Source: Dehalococcoidia bacterium (GTDB lineage: Bacteria > Chloroflexota > Dehalococcoidia > GIF9 > UBA5629). From it: 5,221 nucleotides of DNA. Under the pieces are notes generated by a model. That model was given only the letters and a program-made list of their open reading frames with translations. It was not told where the DNA came from and ran no database searches. A program made the translations under genes and the position numbers. This document shows positions 1 through 5,221 of the stretch, piece by piece (the first letter of the stretch is position 1; each line of letters starts with the position of its first letter). The stretch is taken from NCBI GenBank assembly GCA_014384515.1, contig JACNFS010000156.1, forward strand, positions 1 through 5,221. Direction: 5' to 3'.

Positions 1-930
1 AAGCTGACTGCGGATGCCGTTCCTACTGGCTCATTAAGTTTAGACCTGGCTTTGGGGATAGGTGGTATTCCGCGGGGACGGGTTACTGAGATTTTTGGTG
101 CCGAGGCCTCGGGAAAAACCACTCTGGCCCAGCACATAATTGCCGAAGCTCAGAAACTCGGTGGTATTGTTGTCTTTGTAGATGTCGAACATTGTCTTGA
201 CCCTGTCTATGCAGGTCGGTGTGGGGTGAGAGTTGAGGATTTAAACATATCTCAGCCTGATAACGGAGAGGCGGCTCTGGGGATTACTGAGGAATTGGTG
301 AGGAGTGCAGCTGTGGACGTGATAGTCATTGATAGCGTGGCTGCCCTAGTGCCGCGAGCTGAGCTGGAGGGGGAAATGGGCGATATCCACGTTGGCTTGC
401 AAGCCCGGCTAATGTCTCAAGCGCTGAGAAAACTGACGGCGGCGATTAGCAAGTCACATACTGCGGTGGTCTTTATTAACCAGCTACGAGAAAAGGTAGG
501 CATTATCTTTGGAAGCCCGGAGGTTACTCCTGGAGGCAGAGCCTTGAAGTTCTACAGCTCGGTGAGGATAGATTTGAGGAAGGGTGAGGCTATTAAGCGC
601 GGCTCTGAAGTGGTGGGCACCCGGGTCAGAGCCAGGGTAGTTAAGAACAAAATGGCGCCTCCGTTTCGTTCTGCTGAATTTGACATAATGTTTGGGCGTG
701 GCATAAGCAGGGAAGGTGACCTTATCGATCTGGGTGCTGGTTTGGGAATAGTAAGAAAAGCGGGTACTTTTTTCACTTTTGGTGATATGAAATTGGGGCA
801 AGGGCGGGAAAACGCCAAAGACTATCTGCTGGAGCACACTGACGTAGCTTCGGAGATTGAGCGTGAGATTAAAGCCTCTGCGATGTCTCCTTCGGGCGTG
901 GGGGGTGAAGTGAAAGAGGCTATTGAGTAG
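1..930 (+). CDS. recA: RecA recombinase, 5'-truncated by window edge
   Basis: RecA forms ATP-dependent filaments on single-stranded DNA, catalyses homologous strand exchange and stimulates LexA self-cleavage. The reading frame is open from base 1 ([19 protein letters not shown]...), so the true start lies upstream; the TTG at 52 is an internal leucine codon, not a start. 309 codons are present. Gapless matching to E. coli numbering (add 33) places Walker [10 protein letters not shown] at codons 33-41 (Lys39 = K72), the catalytic Glu at codon 63 (= E96), Walker B VIVIDS ending near Asp111 (= D144), loop L1 EGEMGD at about 123-128, the Gln switch in INQLRE at 161 (= Q194), and loop L2 [10 protein letters not shown]. 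The C-terminus is short and ends [12 protein letters not shown]. Slightly unusual residues are Ala at P67 and S69, VEHC in place of AEHA, and Ile at S162; all catalytic residues remain, so it should be active. The gene ends with TAG, 39 nt before recX. Its promoter and any LexA box lie outside the window. Confidence 0.98.
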   Translation, partial: KLTADAVPTGSLSLDLALGIGGIPRGRVTEIFGAEASGKTTLAQHIIAEAQKLGGIVVFVDVEHCLDPVYAGRCGVRVEDLNISQPDNGEAALGITEELVRSAAVDVIVIDSVAALVPRAELEGEMGDIHVGLQARLMSQALRKLTAAISKSHTAVVFINQLREKVGIIFGSPEVTPGGRALKFYSSVRIDLRKGEAIKRGSEVVGTRVRARVVKNKMAPPFRSAEFDIMFGRGISREGDLIDLGAGLGIVRKAGTFFTFGDMKLGQGRENAKDYLLEHTDVASEIEREIKASAMSPSGVGGEVKEAIE

Positions 931-956
931 GCTGAACTTTTGGTTGACAGGGGGCT

Positions 957-964
957 AGGGGAGG
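957..964 (+). promoter_or_regulatory. Ribosome-binding site fixing the recX start
   Basis: AGGGGAGG lies 5 nt before the ATG at 970, a near-ideal Shine-Dalgarno match and spacing. The in-frame TTG at 940 has no comparable purine-rich element before it. The site therefore favours ATG 970 over a 10-residue longer product starting at 940. Confidence 0.75.
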
Positions 965-969
965 CTCGG

Positions 970-1602
970 ATGGGTAGGATTACTGCTCTCCGAATGGGCG
1001 GTGGTAAGAAGCGAGTGAATGTATTTGTCGATGGTTCTTTCTCTTTTGCTATAGACGGGGAGGTGGCAGGAAGGGCCGGCTTGCAGGTTGGGCAACATTT
1101 GTCGGCAGACCAGATTGAGGAATTAACGCAGACTTCTCTGTTTCAGAACTGCTTAGACGCTGCCTTACGTTATCTGAGCTATCGTCCTAGAAGTGATGCC
1201 GAGGTAAGACAGCGGCTACGTCGACATGGTTTTGCTGATGATGTGGTGAGTAGAACCATAACTGAGTTAGAGCAGCGGAAACTGATTGACGACGTAGCTT
1301 TTGCTCACTTTTGGATGGACAATCGCCTGTCGTTCAGTCCGCGAAGCCGACGATTAATAAAGCTTGAGTTGAGGCAGAAGGGCGTAGCTTACCAAACGGC
1401 GGATGAAGTAACAGGGGATTTGGATGATGAAGTTAGCGCTTATGAGGCGGCGCTGAAGAAAGCTCGAGTTTTGGCTGCTCTGGATTATGGCGAATTCCGT
1501 CGCCGTCTATCTGGTTATCTCAGGCGGCGAGGCTTTAGTTATGAAGTTGTTAGTACTGTTGTAGCACGTTTGTGGCGTGAGCAGCAGACTACCTCTGTGT
1601 AA
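970..1602 (+). CDS. recX: Regulatory protein RecX
   Basis: RecX binds RecA filaments and modulates, usually restrains, their growth and activity. The 210-residue product starts at ATG 970. I chose it because a strong ribosome-binding site precedes it and because MGRITAL...KKRVNVFVDGSFSFAI resembles the N-terminal extension of Gram-positive-type RecX proteins. An in-frame TTG at 940 would add 10 residues. The body shows RecX three-helix repeats: ALRYLSYRPRSDAEVRQRL at about 65-83, ELEQRKLIDDVAFAHFW at about 99-115, SPRSRRLIKLELRQKGV at about 123-139, and a last repeat with EFRRRLSGYLRRRGFSYEVV at about 175-194. Arg and Lys are abundant in these helices, as expected for a protein working in a nucleoprotein filament. 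It follows recA by 39 nt with no terminator between, so the two are probably co-transcribed. It ends with TAA, the only non-TAG stop among the five complete 3' ends here. Confidence 0.95.
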   Translation: MGRITALRMGGGKKRVNVFVDGSFSFAIDGEVAGRAGLQVGQHLSADQIEELTQTSLFQNCLDAALRYLSYRPRSDAEVRQRLRRHGFADDVVSRTITELEQRKLIDDVAFAHFWMDNRLSFSPRSRRLIKLELRQKGVAYQTADEVTGDLDDEVSAYEAALKKARVLAALDYGEFRRRLSGYLRRRGFSYEVVSTVVARLWREQQTTSV

Positions 1603-1611
1603 CGCTGCTGC
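1581..1611 (+). repeat. Inverted repeat across the recX stop codon
   Basis: GCAGCAG (1581-1587) and CTGCTGC (1605-1611) are perfect 7-base inverted arms around a 17-nt spacer that contains the last recX codons and its stop. In RNA it could form a short GC-rich hairpin. No T-run follows (the next bases are ATAGATAATTCGG), so it is not a classical intrinsic terminator. It may weakly protect the recA-recX mRNA 3' end, or it may be chance. Confidence 0.3.
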
Positions 1612-1624
1612 ATAGATAATTCGG

Positions 1625-1653
1625 TTGACACTAGCTCTGTGAAGGATTAGTAT
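1625..1653 (+). promoter_or_regulatory. Sigma70-type promoter for rny operon
   Basis: A perfect -35 hexamer TTGACA (1625-1630) is followed after exactly 17 bp by TAGTAT (1648-1653), which matches 4 of 6 consensus -10 bases. Transcription would begin at about 1660, in AT-rich sequence, giving an rny 5' leader of about 54 nt. The site sits in the only sizeable intergenic gap of the window, just where a new transcription unit would be expected. No operator-like palindrome overlaps it. The call rests on hexamers and spacing alone. Confidence 0.7.
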
Positions 1654-1700
1654 TAATTAAGAAAACTTGCTGGGTTATCACCATGAGGTGTTTCAAGAAA

Positions 1701-1706
1701 GTGAGG
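1701..1706 (+). promoter_or_regulatory. Ribosome-binding site of rny
   Basis: GTGAGG, 7 nt before the ATG at 1714, is a plausible Shine-Dalgarno element. The ATG at 1683 is in another frame and its reading frame closes after about 48 codons, which leaves 1714 as the rny start. Confidence 0.6.
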
Positions 1707-1713
1707 CAGTTAA

Positions 1714-3246
1714 ATGACTTATTCATTTTTATACTTTGTTGTAGTTGGGCTCGTTCTTGTTTTGGGTCTACTCGTTGGCTATTTTGCCAGGCAACTGCTG
1801 GCCAATCAGCAACTCCGCGGTTCTCAAAATGAAGCAAAGAGATTACTAGAAGAGGCGACAGCTAAGCATGAGGAGATGCTGGGCAAGGCTCGCGAGGAGG
1901 CTGTTAAGGTCAGACAGGCTTCCGAAGCTGATAGCCGCGAGCGCCGTTTCGAACTGCAGAGGATGGAAAGGCGTTTCAACCAGAAGGAGGAGAGGCTGGA
2001 CCGGAAACTGGAGTCTGTGGAACGCCGTGAACGTGGCTTAGCCGATCGGGAGAAACAAGTTGAAGATGCAAAAGCTCAGTTGGAAGAAATTCGAAACAAG
2101 CAGTTGCATCAACTCGAACTTATCTCCGGTATGTCGAGCGACGAAGCCAGACAGGAGTTGCTCCGGGCTGTTGAGGAAGAGATTCGCGAAGAGGCATCGC
2201 TGCGGGTTCGGGAATGGGAAGAGCGAATAAAGGATGAAATCGACGACAAAGCCCGCGATATTCTGGCTACGACTATCCAGCGTTGTGCCACCGATGTAGT
2301 CTCCGAGACTACAGTATCCGTTGTTCCTTTGCCCAGCGATGAAATGAAGGGACGACTTATTGGTCGTGAAGGACGCAACATCCGAGCCCTGGAGCACGCT
2401 ACGGGCGTTGACCTTATCATTGATGACTCTCCAGAAACAGTGACTATTTCGAGTTTTGACTCACTCAGGCGGGAAGTTGCCAGGGTAGCTTTGACTAACC
2501 TGATTCTCGATGGTCGTATTCACCCAGCGCGAATTGAAGAAGTGGTAGACAAAGCCAAAAGCGAAGTTGAGACGACAATTCGCAATGAGGGAGAACAGGC
2601 AGCCCGTAAGGTTGGGGTACAAGGATTGCATTCTGAGCTAATCAGGTTGCTGGGCAAACTTAAGTTTCGAACCAGCTATGGTCAGAACGTACTAACTCAT
2701 AGCCTTGAAGTTGCCCACTTGTCGGGGATGCTAGCGGCTGAGATTGGTGCCGATATAGGGCTGGCTAAGAGGGCCGGTCTGCTTCACGATATTGGTAAAG
2801 CGGTGGACCATGAAGTAGAAGGCCCTCATGCTTCTATAGGTGCTGATTTGGTTCAGCAGTGGGATAAGTCGGTAGAAGTAGCTCAGGCTGTCGCCGAGCA
2901 TCACGGGGAGGCTACTACAACCAGCGCTGTAGGTTTTATCGTTGCCACTGCTGATGCCATAAGCGGGTCGAGGCTGGGAGCGCGGAGGGAGTCTCTGGAG
3001 CAATATCTGAAGCGCATTGAAGAGCTGGAAAATGTGGCTAATAGCTTTTCCGGAGTCGAGAAGGCTTTTGCTATTCAAGCCGGGCGTGAAGTTCGCATCT
3101 TGGTTAAACCAGAGCAGATAGATGACCTGGGAGCCATGAGGCTGGCCCGAGACATCGTTGAGAAGATAGAGGATACTCTCCAGTATCCGGGGCAAATAAA
3201 GGTGACTGTGATGCGGGAAACCAGGGCTGTGGACTATGCCAAGTAG
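1714..3246 (+). CDS. rny: Ribonuclease Y
   Basis: RNase Y is a membrane-anchored endoribonuclease that initiates mRNA decay and some RNA processing in bacteria lacking, or supplementing, RNase E. The 510-residue product has the family's usual length (about 510-520) and full domain order. A single transmembrane helix lies at about residues 4-26 ([19 protein letters not shown]). A long charged coiled coil rich in Glu, Arg and Lys follows at about 30-150. The KH RNA-binding domain begins near 209, with GREG at 217-220 ([13 protein letters not shown]). The HD metal-dependent hydrolase domain spans about 325-420: THSLEVAH with His329, LLHDIGKA with His358-Asp359, AEHHGE with His396-His397, and ATADAIS with Asp414. 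A C-terminal domain ends ETRAVDYAK. All the expected metal-binding residues are present, so it should be catalytic. A strong promoter precedes it, and ymdB follows after 18 nt in the same likely operon. The stop is TAG. Confidence 0.97.
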   Translation: MTYSFLYFVVVGLVLVLGLLVGYFARQLLANQQLRGSQNEAKRLLEEATAKHEEMLGKAREEAVKVRQASEADSRERRFELQRMERRFNQKEERLDRKLESVERRERGLADREKQVEDAKAQLEEIRNKQLHQLELISGMSSDEARQELLRAVEEEIREEASLRVREWEERIKDEIDDKARDILATTIQRCATDVVSETTVSVVPLPSDEMKGRLIGREGRNIRALEHATGVDLIIDDSPETVTISSFDSLRREVARVALTNLILDGRIHPARIEEVVDKAKSEVETTIRNEGEQAARKVGVQGLHSELIRLLGKLKFRTSYGQNVLTHSLEVAHLSGMLAAEIGADIGLAKRAGLLHDIGKAVDHEVEGPHASIGADLVQQWDKSVEVAQAVAEHHGEATTTSAVGFIVATADAISGSRLGARRESLEQYLKRIEELENVANSFSGVEKAFAIQAGREVRILVKPEQIDDLGAMRLARDIVEKIEDTLQYPGQIKVTVMRETRAVDYAK

Positions 3247-3253
3247 GTAGCGT

Positions 3254-3260
3254 AAGGGAG
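3254..3260 (+). promoter_or_regulatory. Ribosome-binding site supporting the TTG start of ymdB
   Basis: AAGGGAG ends 4 nt before the TTG at 3265. Its position, with the family-typical N-terminus encoded from that TTG, supports the rare start over the in-frame ATG at 3277, which would remove the conserved first four residues. Confidence 0.6.
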
Positions 3261-3264
3261 AGTA

Positions 3265-4035
3265 TTGCGCATACTCATGATAGGTGACGTCGTAGGTAGG
3301 CCTGGCAGAAGGGCAGTAGAACAACTTCTACCAGGCTTACGTCATAAATATGAACTTGACCTGGTGATAGCCAATGGTGAAAACGCCGCTCATGGTCTGG
3401 GTATTACATTAGACACGGCACAAGAGCTTCTTAACTTCGGCGTTAATGTGATAACTAGTGGCAACCATATATGGGCTAAGAAGGAAATCATTCCTTATCT
3501 GAATGGCGAATTGCCCATTGTCCGGCCGTTGAATTTTCCACCGGGCGCGCCGGGCCGTGGTTTTCTGTCAACCGGAAATGCCTTGATAGTCAATCTAGTA
3601 GGACGCGTTTTCATGGGCGAATTCGATTGTCCTTTTCGGGCTATGGACTCGCTTCTCTCGGAGATTGAAGCTGAGCCCAACGTTATCATCGTTGATTTTC
3701 ATGCTGAAGCTACCTCAGAGAAGGTGGCTATGGGAAGGTATCTTGACGGTCGAGTCAGCGCGGTGCTTGGTACGCATACACATGTAGGTACCGTGGACAC
3801 TTGCATATTGCCTGGGGGCACTGCCTATGTTAGTGATGTTGGCATGGTTGGTCCCACGGATTCAGTTATCGGCGCTGATGCTGATGCAGTGATTCATAGT
3901 TTTCTGACCAAGATGCCTCACCGCCTCTCAGTGGGTAAAGGAAGAACCATTTTTGACGCCGTGCTAGTCGAGGTAGACGAAGCTAGCGGTAAGGCGTTGA
4001 ACATTCAGCGGATCCGGCAAGAAGGGGAGCAGTAG
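3265..4035 (+). CDS. ymdB: YmdB-family metallophosphoesterase (TIGR00282 type)
   Basis: This is a calcineurin-like dinuclear-metal phosphoesterase of the family typified by Bacillus YmdB and the Deinococcus DR1281 protein. Bacillus YmdB hydrolyses cyclic nucleotides in vitro and affects biofilm and motility decisions. The 256-residue product is close to the family's usual length of about 260. Metal-site residues appear in order: Asp8 in MIGDVVG, Glu39-Asn40 in ANGENAA, Asn67-His68 in SGNHIW, His146 in DFHAEATSEK, and His171 and His173 in GTHTHVGT. No signal peptide or membrane segment is seen, so it should be cytosolic. The TTG start is preferred because it yields the family-typical MRIL-IGDVVG opening and has a ribosome-binding site; ATG 3277 would begin at MIGDVV. 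The gene lies 18 nt after rny and directly abuts the PHP gene. rny-ymdB adjacency is also known in Bacillus. The in vivo substrate here is not deducible. Confidence 0.95.
   Translation: MRILMIGDVVGRPGRRAVEQLLPGLRHKYELDLVIANGENAAHGLGITLDTAQELLNFGVNVITSGNHIWAKKEIIPYLNGELPIVRPLNFPPGAPGRGFLSTGNALIVNLVGRVFMGEFDCPFRAMDSLLSEIEAEPNVIIVDFHAEATSEKVAMGRYLDGRVSAVLGTHTHVGTVDTCILPGGTAYVSDVGMVGPTDSVIGADADAVIHSFLTKMPHRLSVGKGRTIFDAVLVEVDEASGKALNIQRIRQEGEQ
4022..4029 (+). promoter_or_regulatory. Ribosome-binding site for the PHP gene, inside the ymdB 3' end
   Basis: AAGGGGAG lies within the last ymdB codons, 6 nt before the GTG at 4036. The ymdB stop TAG (4033-4035) is immediately followed by this GTG, so ribosomes finishing ymdB can restart directly. 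This arrangement suggests translational coupling. Confidence 0.7.
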
Positions 4036-4887
4036 GTGAAAGCTGACCTTCATTTGCATACCACCGCCTCTGACGGGCGACTGGAGCCGAATGAGATTGT
4101 CGGTCTGGCAGCAAAAGTCGGGCTTGAAGTCATTGCAATTACTGACCATGACACCGTGGGTGGCGTGGCTCCAGCTTTAGCAGCAGCTCAAGCTTTGCCT
4201 TCGCTGACAGTTATCCCCGGTGTGGAAATCAATACTGATGTGCCTCGTGGGGAGGTGCACGTTCTGGGCTATTTCATTGATTTTACTGACCGGAAGTTGG
4301 CTGACAATTTGCTGAGGCTGCGCGATGCGCGACAGGGACGAGCGCAAAAGATGATTACCAAGCTCAGTAGCTTGGGTGTCGATATTGAGTGGCGGCGGGT
4401 GGAAGAACTGGCCCAGGGCGGTTCTGTGTGTCGACCTCACGTAGCTCTGGCCTTATTGGAAAAGGGCTATGTCGGTTCAGAGAAGGAGGCTTTTGATAGA
4501 TACATTGGCCATGATGGCCCTGCTTATGTGGACCGTATGAAGTTGCTTCCGGTTGAGGCAGTAAAGCTAATCATCGATGCTCAAGGCTTGCCTGTCTTGG
4601 CGCACCCGGCAGACATCGATGGTTTGGATGAGCTTGTTCCCAAGTTGAAAGCGGCTGGTTTAGTCGGTATCGAAGTGTACTATCGTGACTACGGTTCAGA
4701 TGTAATCGGCAGACTGCTAAGAATCGCTGAGCAGTATGAACTTGTTACCACGGGGGGCACCGATTATCATGCCTTTGGGGACGCGTCAGAGGTTATGATT
4801 GGGGAAGCGCTTGCGCCGCCACAGTCGGTGGAGCGATTGTTCGCCCTGGCTGACAAGCGTAGTTTGGAACTGTTAAAACAGCATTAG
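4036..4887 (+). CDS. PHP-domain phosphoesterase (YciV/RNase AM-like)
   Basis: PHP-domain proteins are multinuclear metal-dependent phosphoesterases. This 283-residue protein resembles the YciV/TrpH group, whose studied members include E. coli RNase AM (5'-3' exonuclease) and a Chromobacterium 3',5'-bisnucleotide phosphatase. The metal-binding set is complete: His6 and His8 in DLHLHTTASDG with Asp13, Asp37-His38 in TDHDT, Glu64 in PGVEIN, His75 in VHVLGYF, His135 in RPHVA, His190 in LAHP, and Asp243 and His245 in GTDYH. An insertion at about 85-185 (coiled or helical, with RRVEELAQGG and a YIGHDGPAYV stretch) sits between the PHP halves, as in this group. No signal peptide or membrane helix is seen. 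GTG start, zero-nucleotide spacing from ymdB and an internal ribosome-binding site indicate coupled translation. Histidinol phosphatase or polymerase PHP roles are less likely, given the RPHVA/YIGHDGPAYV signature and context. The exact substrate (pAp-like nucleotide, short RNA or DNA) cannot be read from sequence. Confidence 0.9.
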   Translation: MKADLHLHTTASDGRLEPNEIVGLAAKVGLEVIAITDHDTVGGVAPALAAAQALPSLTVIPGVEINTDVPRGEVHVLGYFIDFTDRKLADNLLRLRDARQGRAQKMITKLSSLGVDIEWRRVEELAQGGSVCRPHVALALLEKGYVGSEKEAFDRYIGHDGPAYVDRMKLLPVEAVKLIIDAQGLPVLAHPADIDGLDELVPKLKAAGLVGIEVYYRDYGSDVIGRLLRIAEQYELVTTGGTDYHAFGDASEVMIGEALAPPQSVERLFALADKRSLELLKQH

Positions 4888-4896
4888 TATTAGGTC

Positions 4897-4902
4897 GGAG
4901 GG
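4897..4902 (+). promoter_or_regulatory. Candidate ribosome-binding site of the zinc-finger gene
   Basis: GGAGGG is a good Shine-Dalgarno core but lies 14 nt before the ATG at 4917, longer than the usual 5-9 nt. No in-frame ATG, GTG or TTG occurs between it and 4917, so either the spacing is long and initiation weak, or a less common start is used. Confidence 0.45.
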
Positions 4903-4916
4903 TTCGAGCAGCAACT

Positions 4917-5221
4917 ATGCAATGTGCTAAGCATCCAAATGTGGAAACGAACCTTGCTTGCGGGAAATGTGGTAAGCCCATTTGCCCCAGGTGTTTGGTT
5001 CAAACCCCTGTAGGAGTGCGTTGCTCTGAGTGTGCTCAGCTGAAGTCGCTGCCCACTTATCAGGTTTCAACGGGGTACTATCTTAGGGCTGTAGGGGCTG
5101 GTATTGGAATCGCCATCGTCTGCGGATTTGTCTGGTTGGGGATATATTATGTCCCATTGCCCTTTATGTTCTTCCTTCGCCTTTTCATAGCTGCTGGCGT
5201 AGGTTACGCTATTGGTGAAGT
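4917..5221 (+). CDS. B-box-like zinc-finger membrane protein, 3'-truncated by window edge
   Basis: I do not recognise a characterised function. The first 101 codons are present and the frame is open at the window end. The head carries eight ordered potential zinc ligands: Cys3, His6, Cys15, Cys18, Cys23, Cys26, Cys36 and Cys39, spaced C-x2-H-x8-C-x2-C-x4-C-x2-C-x9-C-x2-C. This resembles B-box zinc fingers and could bind two Zn ions (MQCAKHPNVET, CGKCGKPICPRC, GVRCSEC). After a short linker come hydrophobic segments at about 58-79 (AVGAGIGIAIVCGFVWLGIYYV) and from about 82 on (PFMFFLRLFIAAGVGYAIG), so it is probably an integral membrane protein with a cytosolic zinc head. Similar short proteins are common in Chloroflexota, from memory only. 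It starts 29 nt after the PHP gene and probably belongs to the same operon. Roles in protein contact or membrane recruitment are guesses; rhomboid-type proteases with such heads exist, but no catalytic motif is visible in this fragment. Confidence 0.8.
   Translation, partial: MQCAKHPNVETNLACGKCGKPICPRCLVQTPVGVRCSECAQLKSLPTYQVSTGYYLRAVGAGIGIAIVCGFVWLGIYYVPLPFMFFLRLFIAAGVGYAIGE

Noticed and set aside
52..54. TTG as a possible recA start codon.
   Set aside because: The frame is open upstream to base 1 and encodes the conserved [12 protein letters not shown] segment, so this TTG is an internal leucine codon.
484..837. A minus-strand open frame of 117 codons within recA.
   Set aside because: It is fully antisense to conserved RecA coding sequence and matches no family I know; another minus frame overlaps the same stretch, as expected for chance openings.
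940..942. TTG as the recX start.
   Set aside because: It has no good ribosome-binding site, and the ATG at 970 has AGGGGAGG at 5 nt and gives a family-like MGRITAL opening. It remains a minor alternative.
944..972. TTGACA at 944-949 as a recX promoter.
   Set aside because: The hexamer is perfect, but 17 bp downstream the sequence is CGGATG with no -10 element, and it overlaps the recX start.
1683..1829. A small + frame from ATG 1683 (about 48 codons) overlapping the rny start, as a leader peptide.
   Set aside because: It has no clear ribosome-binding site, is mostly an out-of-frame reading of rny codons, and shows no attenuator-like structure.
2731..3324. A 197-codon open frame on the minus strand opposite the rny 3' end and ymdB start.
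   Set aside because: It lies antisense to well-supported coding sequence, has no recognisable domain or ribosome-binding site, and its composition looks like a reverse-frame shadow of rny.
4863..4890. TAGTAT at 4885-4890, identical to the rny -10 hexamer, as a promoter for the zinc-finger gene.
   Set aside because: No good -35 lies at 16-18 bp; the best match, TTGGAA, is at 15 bp spacing. The likeness is probably chance at a TAG stop.

Overview
This is an ordinary bacterial chromosomal segment. It carries six co-directional (+ strand) protein genes, tightly packed and of roughly 50% GC by eye: recA (5' end cut off), recX, rny (RNase Y), a ymdB-type metallophosphoesterase, a PHP-domain phosphoesterase, and a B-box-like zinc-finger membrane protein (3' end cut off). 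The presence of RNase Y, the N-terminally extended RecX and the last gene's Cys/His-rich head followed by membrane helices all recall Chloroflexota, most probably Dehalococcoidia. That assignment is inference from remembered family resemblance, not from a search. recA-rny-ymdB order is also known from Bacillus, so a Firmicutes relative is the main alternative.

Layout. 1-930 is the RecA core and C-terminus; by gapless motif alignment about 33 residues are missing before the window. 970-1602 is recX, 39 nt downstream and probably on the recA transcript. 1603-1713 is the only real intergenic gap. It holds a strong sigma70-type promoter (perfect TTGACA, 17-bp spacer, TAGTAT) and a ribosome-binding site for rny. 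1714-3246 is RNase Y. 3265-4035 is ymdB (TTG start, 18 nt after rny). 4036-4887 is the PHP gene, whose GTG start directly follows the ymdB stop. 4917-5221 is the start of the zinc-finger membrane gene. No stretch longer than 300 bases lacks a gene. I saw no tRNA, rRNA, CRISPR, insertion sequence, attachment site or convincing intrinsic terminator.

How the genes fit together. recA and recX form the usual recombinase/modulator pair. The promoter before rny starts a second transcription unit, rny-ymdB-PHP-(zinc finger). RNase Y is a membrane-anchored endoribonuclease, YmdB a cyclic-nucleotide phosphodiesterase family member, and PHP proteins of this type act on nucleotide or short-RNA phosphates. 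The unit therefore looks like an RNA-turnover and nucleotide-phosphate module, which is inference from co-location. The membrane-bound zinc-finger protein is the least understood gene. No clearly new system is visible; the best leads are the possible RNA-decay grouping and the zinc-finger membrane protein.
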